Source: Dactylorhiza incarnata (Eukaryota > Streptophyta > Magnoliopsida > Asparagales > Orchidaceae). Taken from it: a stretch of 64,000 nt of DNA. Under the pieces are notes generated by a model that saw only the letters and a list, made by a program, of their open reading frames with translations, was not told the origin of the DNA and made no database searches. The position numbers and the translations under genes are program-made. Of the stretch, positions 10,522 through 23,500 are shown piece by piece; within the stretch, counting starts at the first letter, position 1, and each line of letters starts with the position of its first letter. The stretch spans positions 558,001 through 622,000 of the forward strand of contig JAWHQI010000257.1 of NCBI GenBank assembly GCA_033032865.1, in the 5' to 3' direction.

Positions 10522-12590
10522 TCCATGGGCAGCGGCGGCGGACCCAGGATTTTTGTCAAACCCGGGCACAAATGAAAATAAAATAATAGTAAAAAAATCA
10601 TTACAAATGATCAAAAATTTCAATTAGAAGAACAACAAATGTGATATTAGACATTGCATAAATAATAAAACTTGTAATATTGAGGTTTCAAAAAAACTTA
10701 CATGTCACCAAGCAACTTTCCGCGGACGCATATTCTGAAAATGCGTAATAATTTCTTCATTGGTAATTGTGTCCACAATATCTTTCTCAATATATGCTAT
10801 TAAACAATCATTCATCCACTCATCCTCCATTCTATTTCTCAAACGACTCTTAATAATCTTCATAGCAGAAAACATTCTCTCTATGCTTGCAGTTGCAACT
10901 GGTAGAAGACAAGCCAACTTTAAAAGTCGATAAACCAATTGAAAATGATCATGCTTTCTAAGCTCCACTAATTTTTCTAGAAGCCCACTGATACCTTTAA
11001 CTTGTGAGAATGCCTCATTAGACCTCACGTCAAATATATATATATATATCTAGCTGGCCATCAAGTAACTGTAAGTCTAGTGGAGTAAAATCACATGGGT
11101 AAAATTTTGCAAGCTGAATCAACTTCTGCTTATCAAAATAGTTGAACTGGTTACTTGGATCAAGGCGTGAAACACAAAGAAGTATTTCTGTATTTACTTC
11201 ATTAAATCGGTAATTTAACTCCTTCAACATCCAATCAATCACAATGTTATAAATCTCAACCCAAAAATGATGATAATTTGTAATGTCTCGTGCTGTGCTT
11301 CTTGATCTCCCAGCTGGATAAAATTTGTCATACATGTTTGGAACATCAATATTTTGTTTCTCACAAAAGGATGATACTTCAATGATGAAAGTCTCCCACT
11401 GAACATCAACATTTCTCATGTTGAATAATAATTGTTTTGATATCTTAACAAAATTTATTGCATTTATGATGTCTTGATTATTTTTTTGGAGCGCTTGTGA
11501 TAATTCATGAGTCTTTGACAAAATATTTTTCATCAGATGTAAGAGAAACATAAAATAAAAAATCCGAATATTTTTCAAAAGACTACTTGCAGTTCCCCTT
11601 TGATTTCCATCAGCTCCGTCGCGGGTAATAATTTCAAGAACATGTACAATAGATACAAACATGCGAATGAAATTCAAAACTATGTCATAATGTGAACTCC
11701 ACCTTGTATCTCATGCTCTCTTAATTTCAAGTGGTTGGTTGAGGCCTCTCCCACTCTCTAACTCACCACAATTAATTTCCTGAGCAACTCTTTCATTTTC
11801 TAATGCTCTAAGACAGTCACTTCTTTTACAAGAGCCCCGACAACATTCAATACACTAGTAATGTATGAAAAAAGTTCTGCTATCTCAGGATGTCACTTTG
11901 CCACTGCCACCAATATTAACTGTAGTTGGTGAGCAAAACAGTGAATATAAAAAGCAGAGCTATTATCCTTCATAATCAAGGTTTTTAAACCATTAAATTC
12001 ACCTCGCATGTTGCTTGCTCCATCATAACCTCGTCCTCGTAGTCTTGAAAGACTTAAATTGTATTTTGAAATTAGCTTATCAATTGCAAGTTTTAGAGAT
12101 AAAGCTGTGGTATCAGAAACATGGGCAAAACCTAATAGTCTTTCACTAATCTTACCTCTCTTGTTCACATATCTCAAAAGAATAGACATTTGTTCTTTAT
12201 TTGAGATATCACAAGATTCATCAACCAAGATTGTAAAACATTCTTGTCCAATGTCCTTAATTATTTCACATGTCGTAGCACTTGCAATTGCGGAAACAAT
12301 ATCTTTTTGTATCTTTGGAGCTGTTAACTGACAATTACTTGGAGCATTTTTCAAGACTACTGCTTTGATATCATTATTATTTGAAGCAAGAAATTCCAAA
12401 AGTTCCAAATAATTTCCTTTGTTTGTAGACTCATCGGACTCATCATGGCCACGAAAAGACAATCCTTATCGCAATAAAAAACGAACACACTCGATGGAGG
12501 CGTTTAAACGTGCACGATATTCAACGACTTGAGTTTCTTCTTGTTTTGCAAAAGCTATTTGAATACTCTGTTTCTGTTTCATCAAATTTT

Positions 12591-12753
12591 TGTTAAGGGG
12601 AGTGGCTCAAAGTATTCTACTATACCACATCTATGTATGAAATGGGTATATATAGTACTTCCAGCGTAGGGCCAAGCCCTAGTGTGACACGAACCCGTAA
12701 TCTACCCGAGACAACCTCTACACGTACGGACATAATATAAAAATACATTAACA
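12591..12753 (-). repeat. 3' LTR of the copia element
   Basis: 163 bp, TGTTAAGGGG...ACATTAACA, with TGTTAA/TTAACA terminal inverted repeats. On the minus strand it follows the polypurine tract. Confidence 0.95.
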
Positions 12754-12763
12754 ATCTCCTCCT
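12754..12763 (-). other. Polypurine tract of the copia element
   Basis: Minus strand AGGAGGAGAT directly abuts the 3' LTR; it is the expected plus-strand DNA primer site. Confidence 0.75.
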
Positions 12764-13398
12764 ATGTCCGTCGTAAACCCAGACTTCGGGTAGAGGGTGG
12801 TTTGTGTAATATTCAACCAGAAGTGAGACATACACAACCGTGTCCAGCACCTGTTTAAGATAAAATCGGACTATAACAAAAGATAGCATGCATGCATAAG
12901 TAAATAAGCAGCTGAGCGTCTCAGGTACAATCGAGACACAGGCCCTAAACACCTGGTGTCCCAAAACAAGCAGAGATCTAAAAGTCCAAACAAACAGTGC
13001 TATAAAATAAGAGCTAAACAGTGCTCTGAACAGAAGTACAGGATCTAAACAAAATAACACTCAAACAGGCTAATCATCCAAAAGATTATCCTTCTCCGGA
13101 TCCCAGACAACCAGTGCTCCTCCTATCCCAGAAACTCCTGCAATTCAACAGAGAATTTCATTTTAGAATGAATTCTATCCTTTGTAATTTGCAGATATCT
13201 AGTTTTAACATAAAACTTAGTATTGATTATTATTTAATTTGGCTGGGAGGACACGTTCACAGAGTATTATAGTTTAACCTCAGAATCTGTTATCTGTTTC
13301 CAAATGAAACGATTATCAGACTTCTGGACATTGCAGCTATATTTGTAATCCTATATGGAATGTCACGGTTACTGCTCTTCTAAAGTCAATTGGAACTC

Positions 13399-13531
13399 AT
13401 CAAGTTTGGAATGGAACCAATCTTCAGAAGAAGAGACAAACCAAGTCAGATTGTGTTATCAAGTTTGGAATAACACTCTCCCCCAAGGCAATAGCTGAAT
13501 CCGATGAAGATGTTAACATCAAGTTTGGAAT
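13399..13531. repeat. Three 14-mers at about 60-bp spacing in the copia 3' region
   Basis: ATCAAGTTTGGAAT starts at about 13399, 13458 and 13518, in the roughly 900-bp non-coding stretch between the RNase H stop (13662) and the 3' LTR. Flanking sequence of the copies is not similar. Confidence 0.75.
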
Positions 13532-13661
13532 GAAACAACTTACCAGATCCGAGCTCAGCAACCAAGAACATCAGCGGACCACAACATACTTGCATTGACA
13601 AGGGAATGTGGAATAATCAAAACGTCTAGACTAAGGCTGAACTGAATCGCCTGATACTGAA

Positions 13662-16600
13662 CTAAGACCGAACTAAATCGCCTTTAGTCCCATTTCCCCC
13701 ACTGTTTTGATTAACCGATCTTTGGGCATTTCCTTTCGTCAGTGGATCAGCAAGGTTATCCTTTGAGCGTACATCAATCAAAGTGATGACTCCTTGTTCT
13801 TTCAGATAATTCAACAACGCATGTCTCAGTCGTACATGTCTCCTCTTAGTATTATAGAGGGTATTCATAACGACTTGAACTGCTGCTTGATTATCACAAT
13901 ACAAGCTCAACGAGTTGACTTGTAACTTAGACAGGGGAATGTCTAAAATCAAGTTTCTGATCCAGTCTGCCTCTTCACCAGCTGAAGCTAAGGCAAACAA
14001 CTCGGCCTCCATAGACGACAAAGCTATACAGGTCTGTCTCATGGATTTCCAAGTGACAGCAGCTCCTCCCAAGGTGAATATGAATCCACTGGTGGACTTG
14101 CTGTTTCCGACTTCTGAACACCACGAGGCATCAGAATGTCCCTCCACGGTAGGTGGGTAACCAGTGTAGCACAGAGCATGGTTATCAGTACCTCGAAGGT
14201 ATCTCAACAGCCTATCTAGGGCAACCCAATGCTCTTTGCCAGGACTACTGGTAAAATGACTCAGCGCGCTAACCGAGAAAGCAATGTCTGGCCTCGTACA
14301 AGTTGTAGCGTACATGAGACTACCAATTATTTTGGAATATTTGACTTGATCAATGCTGGCCTCTAGATTAGGACTTAACTTAACATTGTGGTCAAACGGT
14401 GTCTCAATCGGCCTACACTTATCATATCCCCAGGTAGAGAGAAGTTGCTCAACATAGTGAGCCTGACTAAGAGTAATTCGACCCTTGTCAACTCTAACCT
14501 TCATACCTAACAGGGTATCAACAGGACCGAGATCCTTCATGTCAAATACTTCTGCCAGAGTGGATTTAACATCCCTAACTGCAGCAAGATTAGACCCTAA
14601 AATCAACAAATCATCCACATATAAGCATATGATGACTGTTTGATTTGACAAGGAGCGGTAATAAAGGCATTTGTCAGAGAGACTGGACTGGAATCCAATG
14701 CTCTTTACCACCTGATCAAACTTTATATGCCACATCTTAGGTGCTTGTTTAAGACCATAGATTGACTTATCGAGTTTGCACACTTTGTCTTTTTGATCTT
14801 TGTTTACATAACCTTCAGGTTGAGTCATGTAAATCTCTTCATTAAGCTCTCCATTTAAGAATGCAGTTTTAACATCCATCTGATGAACTATAAAGTTCTC
14901 AATATAGGCTAATGCAAGAAGAATCCTGATAGTCGATAGATGACACATAGGTGAGTAGACGTCAAAATAGTCAATTCCCCCTTGTTGCTTATAACCTTTA
15001 GCTACAAGACGCGCTTTATATCTAGCTATAGATCCATCACTATGTAATTTCTTCTTTAAAACTCACTTGCATCCTAGGGCTTTAGCACCTTTCGGTAAGT
15101 CAACTAGATGCCAGGTATTGTTATGTAACAGCGAGTCCATCTCATCATCAATGGCTTCTGCCCACATCAACGAATCTCTAGACCTCATTGCTTTCTGGTA
15201 GGAGAATGGATCATCCTCTAAGTGATAGGTGATGAAATTCTCACCAAAATTCTTAGGAACTCTCTCTCTGGTAGATGCTCTAAGTGGAATAGGTTCCACC
15301 TCTACAGGTTGGGGAGCGGTGCCAGAAGGGCCAGCTTCAGGTTCAACGATAGATTCTGTAATCATATCATTGGACCCGGAGACAGATAATCCATGATCTT
15401 TGACGAACTTGTCTTTAAAAAATATGGCATCTCTAGACTCTATCACGGTATTCGTGGATAGATCGAGAAATCTGTCTGCTGCACTATCTTCTGCACTACC
15501 TAGATAGACGCATGTCGTCGTCTTAGGTCCCACCTTAGGCCTCTTAAGGTCTTGTATACGCACATAGGCAATACAACCCCAAGTCTTTAGAGTATCGTAC
15601 CTACACGGATGACCGTGCCACAGCTCATACGGTGTAGAAGTGAGCTGAGAGTGAGGTACTCTATTTAGAATGTGATTTGCAGTGCGGACTGCTTCTCCCC
15701 AAAAGGAATTAGGCATGCCAGCTGTTAGGAGCATGAAATTCAACATTTCTGTTAAAGTCCTATTCTTACGCTCGACGATACCGTTAGACTGGGGTGAGTA
15801 AGGAGCTGTGGTTTCAAGAATTATTCCCTCAGAGGCACAGAATTCCTTGAATCCAGTGGCAGTATATTCTCCTCCCCGATCACTTCTAAATCTCTTAATT
15901 TTCAGGCTTAACTGATTTTCAACACGAGACTTAAAGGTCTTGAACGCCTCAAACGCTTCGTCTTTCGATTTCAACAGAGACACATGACAATATCTAGAAA
16001 AGTCGTCTATGAAAGTGATTAGATACTTCCTTCCCCCTCTGGTGGCATGACTGCGGAAATCACAGAGGTCTGAATGTATCAATTCAAGAAGTGTTGTGCT
16101 CCTAGAAACTGACCTGAAAGGCTTTCTAGTAATTTTGGTTTAGCACACACCTCACACTTGTCAAAACGAATCGACAGATCTAAGGGGATGTTTTGACTCT
16201 TGGCTAGATCTAGCATCTTCCTATAGTTCACATGTCCAAGTCTGTTATGTAACAACTCAGGATCTACAAGGTTCGAACTTACTTGGTTGATGTTATCATT
16301 GTTTAAGCTAAGTCTATACATTCCGTTGATCAGATACGCACACCCAAAATAATGTGAATTTACCATAAGGGTCATTCTACCGTTTTGAGTTGTGAAGGTC
16401 ATCCCAGCTTTGTCTAGCAGACTTATTGAAATCAGATTTTTAGTTAATGTTGGAACTACTTTAACATTCTTTAAAAATAAACTTTTACCTGACGAGAGAA
16501 CCAGCTCGGCTGTCCCTGCATGGGTCACCTGAGTCTCTCCTCTGTTGCAGTTCTCCACTCTCTCCTTGACCGCCTTAACTTCAGTCAGTAATCCTTTGTC

Positions 16601-17530
16601 ATTCGTTACATGACAGGTAGCCCCGCTATCCAGCCACCACTCAGCAGACGAACTGCGGTGACTGCTCCCGATCATAGCCACGAAGGACTTGGGATCTGAA
16701 GCATCTGCCAGCATGTTCGCCACATTTTGTGTGGCTTCCTCCTTGTTTTTCTTAGGGGCCTTGCAATCAGCCGCCCAATGTCCCCACTTACCACAGTTGT
16801 GGCACTTGCCCCTCTTCTTTTTGAAAGAGGGCTTTTTAAGCTCTAACTGGGTAGAGGCATCACTTCTGGGCGCTGGTGGCTTCCTACGAGGCTTGCTGGG
16901 CCGAGACACAAAGTTGGCAGTCTGGGAGGACTGCCCACCTTGTTCCTGTCTCTTCCCTGCAATGTTTTGATCCTCGATATGGATGAACCTTTTAAGTTCA
17001 TCGAGAGCGATCTTTTCCTTCACCCTGCGCATTTCAGTCTTGAAGGTCGACCACTCAGGAGGTAGCTTGCTTAAAATAGAACACACAAATAGATTATCAG
17101 AGATACCGGACTTATCGTCCTCCAACTTCTGACGCAGGGCTTCCAGTTCAATTATTTGAGAGGTGATTGTCGAGTTTAGATTAAATTTCATATTGAAGAA
17201 TCTCTCTCCGAGGAGAGTCCTCGACAGTCCCTCTTCCTTCTGGAAGTTCGCATTTAAGCGGTCCCAAATCTCCTTTGCGATTTTATAACCACTGTAGGTC
17301 AAGGCGAGTCTAGGGTTGAGTGAATTAAGGAGGTAGTCTCTACAGAAATCTTCGTCTTTTCTCCATTGATAGTCGTCCACATCCTCTTCGGTTGTGTCGA
17401 AATCGCTCAACACAGTGTAGAAGATCTCTCTTTCCTTCATTCCCAGCTGGACGTGCAGTCTCCAAGCATGGAAGTCGGAGAGATCGAACGACTGGAGCTT
17501 GACGATGTCGTAGGATGTAACCTTCGGCAT
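13662..17530 (-). pseudogene. Copia gag-protease-integrase-RT-RNase H polyprotein, two lesions
   Basis: Start ATG at 17530 (MPKVTSYDIVKLQSFD). Domains in order: UBN2-type gag; zinc knuckle CHNCGKWGHWAADC; protease WWLDSGATCHVTND; GAG-pre-integrase LLHNRLGHVNYRKML; integrase core with HSDL, RSDRGGEY and SNGIVERKNRT supplying the DDE residues; RT with [12 protein letters not shown] and the catalytic [10 protein letters not shown]; RNase H with [16 protein letters not shown] and [10 protein letters not shown]. Only two breaks are seen: a frameshift in the A/T run at 16133-16136 between pre-integrase and integrase core, and a TGA at 15063-15065 replacing an expected Trp before the RT. The catalytic residues of all enzymes are present. 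It would encode copy-and-paste transposition; probably defective in cis but recently active. Confidence 0.94.
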
Positions 17531-18366
17531 CTCTCTAAAGCTTTAACAGTAAAACAAGAACAAAGTCACCTGAGCTGCGCAGAGACGAGTAGACGGTCTT
17601 CGGATCCAATCCAGAAAAACACAGTCAAGCTCGGCAATTGCAAGAAGATCCACAGCAAATGTCGGCCTAAGCAATTGATTCCGCAGCAAAAAACTCGGCA
17701 GAGCGACCGGCTGGTGAAATCCACTGCACTTTCTTCCTCCTTGTACACCAAACAGAGAAACCAGGAAATCTGTACAGAATGCCAACTTCAAGAACCTTCT
17801 AAACAGCAGGAATCTCGGCCCAGACCTAGAATTCCTGTGTTCGACAACAGGAACACCTCAATCAGCAATGACCGAGTCCCTTGGCAGCGGCAAGCAGCGA
17901 CGGGCAGCGCACGGCCGGATCTGCTAATCTCTAGACGACGACATATCTGCTAATCTCTAGGCACCGTAAAACACGAAGAAAAGGAGCAGATCTCGCGAAC
18001 CTTGCGGCAGATCTGAAAAGAAAAAAACCTTCGGCAGAGTCGGCGCAGGGAAGAAGAAAACTACGATCTTCTTCCAGATCTGCGACTGATCTTCCTCCTT
18101 CACGTTCTGCGATCCTTCCTTCCAAACAGCTTCAGAAAAGCTTCAGGAGATCGCAACAGGAAAAAGGAAAAACGATCGAGGGCGACGCCAAGGAGATGAA
18201 CAACAGCAGGAGCGGCGATCTTCCTAGCGAGAGAGCGAGTGGAGATCGGCGCAGCGCAACATGAACTAGATCGCGAGCGGCGGCAGAACACACGAGCGGC
18301 GGAATCGCGATCTTGAGAGACGGGAGAATACTCGAGCGCAAGAAACCCTAACCGTTACTTTGAGAA

Positions 18367-18529
18367 TGTTAAGGGGAGTGACTCAAAGTATTCTACTATA
18401 CCACATCTATGTATGAAATGGGTATATATAGTACTTCCAGCGTAGGGCCAAGCCCTAGTGTGACACGAACCCATAATCTACCCGAAACGACCTCTACACG
18501 TATGGACATAATATAAAAATACATTAACA
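18367..18529 (-). repeat. 5' LTR of the copia element
   Basis: 163 bp, 97% identical to the 12591 copy. About 836 bp of non-coding leader separates it from the gag start. Confidence 0.95.
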
Positions 18530-19981
18530 ATTTTCACATTGTTTCTTAGAAGTATTATGATCACTATCATGTTTGCCAATGTGCTTATCTAGAATAGCTT
18601 TATCCTTCCAATAACTGAACCCACGAGTAACAAATGTTGGATCGCAATCATTCTGTGGAAATACATAACAATAAAGACAAAATGCAGCATCTTTGTGCTC
18701 ACTATACTCCAACCAATCTTTGAATTCGAGGAACCAATTTCTGTTGAATCGTCGAGCTTTTGTTCCGAATTCAGTTTGTGGGAAATTATCTAACTGTGGT
18801 TGACAAGGGCCTTTTTGAAGATAATATCTTTTTAATTCTATCATGATCGTTTACATCATAACTGGAAATCGGCGGCCGTAAACCAGGATCACAAATGAAT
18901 TCCTCAACACAATTTAACCGGTGTCTCTTACTACATGAGGGTGGCTCTTCCACGTTTTGTGTTCGTTGACTCGATTGAACAACTTTTGAAAAAAAATTAT
19001 CCATAACAATAAATAGGCCAAATTTCAGATCTGATAAGAAACAATGAATCCCCAAAACACTAGATTATATTCTTACATTCACATAATTTAAAATAACTAA
19101 ATAAGTACTCAAAAATCTGAAAATAAACAAACTTGAGTACTCCAAAAAAGTAATGCTTTCACCTGAAATAGAGACTGGAGTGGCTACAAATGTTGGAAAT
19201 CGGGCAAAATGGAATAACTCACGTACAACTTGGAGGAGGTTGCTGCCAAAATGAATTGGAATACGGGAAAATGAAAAGCAATCAAATGAAATGACTGAAA
19301 ATTAAAGAAAAAGAAATAAAGTACCTGAAATGGCTGAAAATCCCGATCCCTGAAATGGGTTCAAATGAAATGGGTCACTTCCGTTAGCAGGAAAGCCCTG
19401 AAATCCCAATCCCTGAAATCGCTGAAAGCTGGAAGAACTGAAGAAGGAAGCGGAATTGCTGCCTGGAAGGAACTAAGGAAGATTACTCACTGTCGTCGTT
19501 GCTGCCTGCCTGCCTGCAGCCTTGAAATCTAGCTGAGCACTCGCCGTCGCCCGTTAGCCCTGCTCAGCGCTCGTCGTTGCTGCCTGCTGGCTTCTTCCGT
19601 TAGTCTATTGATCGGAGACGCCGGAATCAGAAGGAAGCTGGGCCGCCCCTGGGCATGAAGAAGGAGCAAAGGCGGAAGCGGAAGAAGGAGCGATTTCATC
19701 TTCGTTGGCCGTCACAATAGAGGAAGGCGGAAGCGGGAAGCGGAAGAAGGAGCGAAGGAGTTAGGGCAGAAATGAAAATAGCGATGTGCGGCCCGTGCTC
19801 GTTCAGCTTTTTCGAAATTCATACCCGGGCACGTGCCCGGGTATGCCCAAAGGTGGGTCCGCCCCTGTGACCATGGGTTGTGTAGAGTTTTGAAAATTTA
19901 ATAGGTTGCGGCTAAAGAAAGGGGGAGGTAAAATGTTTTTTTTTTAATTTTTGAGTTGCCGGTAGGCAAATTTAGCACGCG

Positions 19982-20328
19982 TAGAGGTGTGAATTTGGCC
20001 TGGGCCTACACCAGGCCCACTTATTTTGCTACGCCCTAGTGCCCAAGCTGGGCCTAGGCCTGGTGTAAGTCTACCCAATTTCGGGGAGGCGAGGTAGATT
20101 GGGCAGATTGAGCTGTCCCCCAGCATTAAATGTTTAGGTGGCCGACGTGCGAGCCAATCAATCCCGGGCCTGGCTCGACCTGGCTGGGCCTGGTGTAGTA
20201 GGCGCCCCTTTTAAAGGCCCATCCCGAGTCCAGTACCTGCACCAGCCTGAGCCCGATTTGCCCAAGGCCTAACATGGGCCCGACAGACATAAAGCCCGTT
20301 AGCGGGGGCCTTTTTTTGCATCCTTCTA
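19982..20328. mobile_element. Possible small hAT-type MITE upstream of NAP1
   Basis: A block rich in GGGCC/GGCCC words with candidate ends TAGAGGTGTGAATTTGGCC and, inverted, TAGAAGGATGCAAAAAAAGG. No matching 8-bp target duplication was found, so the call rests only on the weak terminal inversion and composition. It lies about 130 bp upstream of the NAP1 TATA box. Confidence 0.4.
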
Positions 20329-20456
20329 GGTTGTAATTAACAGCCATCTATATTTTAATTTAAATTAATTTAATGATTTACAGTACTAATTTCAATTAAC
20401 AGACGGTTTTCACCGACAACAACCCTCGATACTCTAGACTTTAATGTAAATTCCCC

Positions 20457-20464
20457 TATAAATT
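20457..20464 (+). promoter_or_regulatory. Putative TATA box of NAP1
   Basis: TATAAATT 134 bp upstream of the NAP1 ATG, followed by a CT-rich stretch typical of plant 5' UTRs; transcription would start near 20490. Confidence 0.6.
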
Positions 20465-20590
20465 GACCGCATCTCGTTGTCCTTCCTCTCTTTCCTCAAT
20501 CTCCTTTGCTGCCCCCTCTAGGGTTTTCCCTCTATCCGAGAAGGAGAAGAAGAGGCGCGGCGCGGCGGCGGCAATCCTTGCAGAGCGTCG

Positions 20591-23500
20591 ATGAGCAACG
20601 ACAAGAAGCAGGGAGATTTCGATATGTCTGATCTGGGTTCTGATCTACCTTCCAATGCCTCCGGTTTTATTTCTTTAAACCTTTCTCTTACTTGATCTAT
20701 CTGTCTGTTTTATCTCTGGGATTATCCCGTGGAATTTTTTTGCTAAATCCTCTCGTTGCGTACAGGTCTTAGCGCGGAGGATAGGGCAGGCATCGTAAAT
20801 GCTCTGAAGGTAGGTTTCTGGGCTATAATCACCTCTTTAGAGGACAAGTGTTTTCCCCCTTCTATGTTCTTCTTTCCTTACTTTTATGTTGGCTTATCCG
20901 GGTATTTGTTAACTCTATTAACCTGAATAAGTTTCTCTTGTTGATTGCAGAACAAGCTTCAGAGTCTTGCCGGGCAACACACGGACGTACTGGAAACATT
21001 ATCTCCTACGGTCAGAAAGCGTGTTGAGGTTCTGAGGAAAATCCAGGTTGACTTCCTTTGTTTTCTCCATTGATTTGTGATCTTTCCATTTTGATTATCA
21101 CTCTGTTTCTTTTTTTTTGTGGCTACCACGAACCGTGGAGTTGTTCTTTGAGACCTTTCTAGTACATGTGCTGCGCAATAAATAGTTCTGTTTGTGTTTT
21201 ATTTTCTCTTTCTGTAATAACATGCATTTTCCCATAAGCTATGTTCCTCGTAGAGTTTTAGCATATGCAGTACTCTATTCATTATAATTTTTCTGATTGT
21301 AGAGAATGCATTTCTTATAAGACTATTTGTTATTAGTGCCTTTAAAGTTAATTTTGTCGGAAAAACTCACTCATTTTATATTTCTAGCTGTTTTTTATGA
21401 TTATGATGTTTTATTTAGCTTTCTTATGTCTTTTTTTGCCATATATTTCTCTTTCAGATGATAAATTTAGTGTTTTTGGTGAAGAGCAGTGTTCTCTCCC
21501 TCTCTTCTTGTAGCTGCGCTTGTCTTCCTTTATTGGTTAACTTATAGTTGCTTGTGCTGCTTATAGTGCAGTCCATCTATTTTTATTTATCACTTACTTA
21601 GAAAGAATGAAGTTATACTTGTTCTTCAAATAATTCAGTTTCATGTGCTTAATAGATTAAATTTAATCTAATAAATTTTATAATGATTTATTTGTGATGG
21701 TAAATGTATGGAAGGAGAAAGTTAGTGTACATATATTATTAGAACCATGGTTGCAAATGTCGGATGTTGGGGACATGTCGTTTGTGTTTTTCATATCGGT
21801 TTTAATATGCCGATGGATATAGATATTTCATATGCATGTTTCAATATTTATTAAAATTCTTAATCTACTACATTAGTATAGACATTTTATGTTACGTAAG
21901 TAATAACTGTATAACGCGGAAAAGAAAGCCAGAAGAAGCAAGAAGCCTGGAAGTTACCGACAACCATCAAAGATAAGAAATCCCCAATCCAAAATCAAAA
22001 GGCTAAACAGAATCGACATCATCAACGTACGTGCGTATGGAAGAAAGATAGAAGAAGTATGAAGAGAGTCTATATCTAGTCCACAAAATGAAATAATTTC
22101 ATTTTGTTGTCTATTAAACATTTAAACTACATATGCTAAATAAAATAAATTAAAAAAGTCAATTGTTATACCGTCGGGATATATCGGCCCATATATCGGT
22201 CGATAGTTGATATATTTCAAAATGATATTTTGCAAAAAAATGTCGAAACATGTAGTTTTATTTGTTAAATCTTTATGTCGCCTGACATGTCGGACATGTC
22301 GGACATGTCATCTGATATTCATAACATTGATTAGAACCTATGTTATTAAGGCGCGCGCCTAGGCGTGCCTGAGGCGCGGGCGCACTAGGCGCATATGGCC
22401 TCGCCTCTGCAAGGTAGAGGCGGGCGAGGTGCCTCAGGCGCGCGCCTTACCAGCTCTCAGGCGCACCAGAGGCACGCCTGGGCCTTTCAAGGCCTTTTCT
22501 TCAACCTGATTAATGAAAATTTTTTTGGAGGTGGGCAAAAACATGATCTCAGACTTTGATTACATGATTTCTTATATGTATCTATCATCAAGTGAGGGAA
22601 GTTACATTTATTTAATATATATATTTATCATCTGGAACGTACTTGTTCTAAAAATACAAGAGAAGAGAGTAAATGGTTGGAGATCAAGCGAGGATTGAGA
22701 AAGAGAATTATGGGTAGAGAAAGTTGAATTAGGCTAAGAGACTTGGAAGAATTAAGAGGCACCGTAATGGTGAAATTACATAATTAAGACGATCCGCGAA
22801 AAGTAGTTGATTAATCATTAGTACGATCAGTGGATTATATTCAATTATAATTCATTAAGCTTATTTATAGCCTTCATACACAATGCAAAATCTAAGCATG
22901 ACTTAATTATCATCTAATTACAAATATACCCTAATATGGCTATGAATTCATAACATTCCTCGTGCACCAATCAATCTTTCATCACTAAAAAAATTTGTAG
23001 TCATGTCTAGTTTTTCAATTTTATATCACCAAGTGAACTTCACTGATGAAGAGGAACAATGTAAATTTTATGTGATTGCAGCAAGTTGCAGCACTTACAC
23101 CTATAGCAGTAAACATGTAAAACGCAATCCAAAAGTAGCCTTTGGAGTTGTGATATATGCAATTCTAGTGTGTTGATATGGCGGTAGATTTATTTTATGT
23201 GTTTTTTGTATTTAATAAACTTTTTTTTCTTTTTTTTTTCTTTTATGTGCCGCACATGCCTCAGGCGTGCGCCTACGCCTAGGCTCCATGACCCTTTGCG
23301 CCTTGGTGCGCCTTGCGCCTTTAATAATTTAGATTTGAACTACGAATAACATTTGTGAAGTGATTGATGGAAGTTTAACAGCGATTCTAACAACGCTATG
23401 ACAATGGAGTTCGGTTGAGAGTTTTGGGCATTTATTAAGTCATCATCTTTGTTCCCAAATGACTGGAAAAATGAGATTTTAGTTCAATGTCTATCAAAAA

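Larger units (their letters stand above)
12591..18529 (-). mobile_element. Ty1/copia LTR retrotransposon, nearly full length
   Basis: 5,939 bp bounded by two 163-bp LTRs and the perfect 5-bp duplication ATTTT (12586-12590, 18530-18534), inserted in the hAT transposase. Domain order on the minus strand is gag, protease, integrase, RT, RNase H, which defines copia. The LTRs differ at 5 of 163 positions (about 3%); at an assumed 1.3e-8 substitutions per site per year this is roughly 1.2 million years. A purine tract precedes the 3' LTR. The primer-binding site next to the 5' LTR (minus strand, below 18367) reads TTCTCAAAGTAACGG, which I do not recognise as a standard tRNA match. Confidence 0.95.
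10705..19004 (-). pseudogene. hAT transposase, copy 2 (TTF finger to hATC domain)
   Basis: Minus-strand transposase, likely start ATG at 19004 (MDNFFSKVVQ). In order: N-terminal region; TTF-type finger (FNRNWFLEFKDWLEYSEHKD, FCLYCYVF); the copia insertion; then LELLEFLASNNNDIKAVV, ILVDESCDI, RGRGYDGASNMRGEFNG, FYIHCFAHQLQLILVAVAK; and the C-terminal hATC block LLPVATASIERMFSAMKI..NDCLIAYIEKDI ending near 10705. Lesions: a frameshift near 18840, a TGA at about 11893, further breaks at 11.7-11.9 kb and near 11030, and the 5.9-kb insertion. It would have cut and pasted hAT elements in the nucleus; now inactive. It retains the C-terminus and zinc finger that copy 1 lacks. Confidence 0.9.
10530..19869 (-). 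mobile_element. hAT transposon, copy 2, split by a copia element
   Basis: The left end begins CAGCGGCGGCGGACCCAGG and the right end finishes GGTGGGTCCGCCCCTG(TG); inverted, these share CGGACCCA..., an imperfect hAT-type TIR, with ACCCGGGCAC subterminal on both sides. Flanks share CCATGGG (10523-10529 and 19871-19877), 7 of the 8 bp expected of a hAT target duplication. Removing the copia insert (12591-18529 plus one ATTTT) leaves about 3.4 kb, a normal size. The exact right terminus is uncertain by 2 bp. Confidence 0.8.

Noticed and set aside
10193..10627. Several overlapping open frames with Ala/Gly/Arg bias
   Set aside because: GC-rich imperfect repeats next to the hAT end; no domain, no splice pattern and no consistent frame.
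16689..17953. Plus-strand open frames opposite the copia gag
   Set aside because: Shadows of the minus-strand polyprotein, which contains all the diagnostic motifs.
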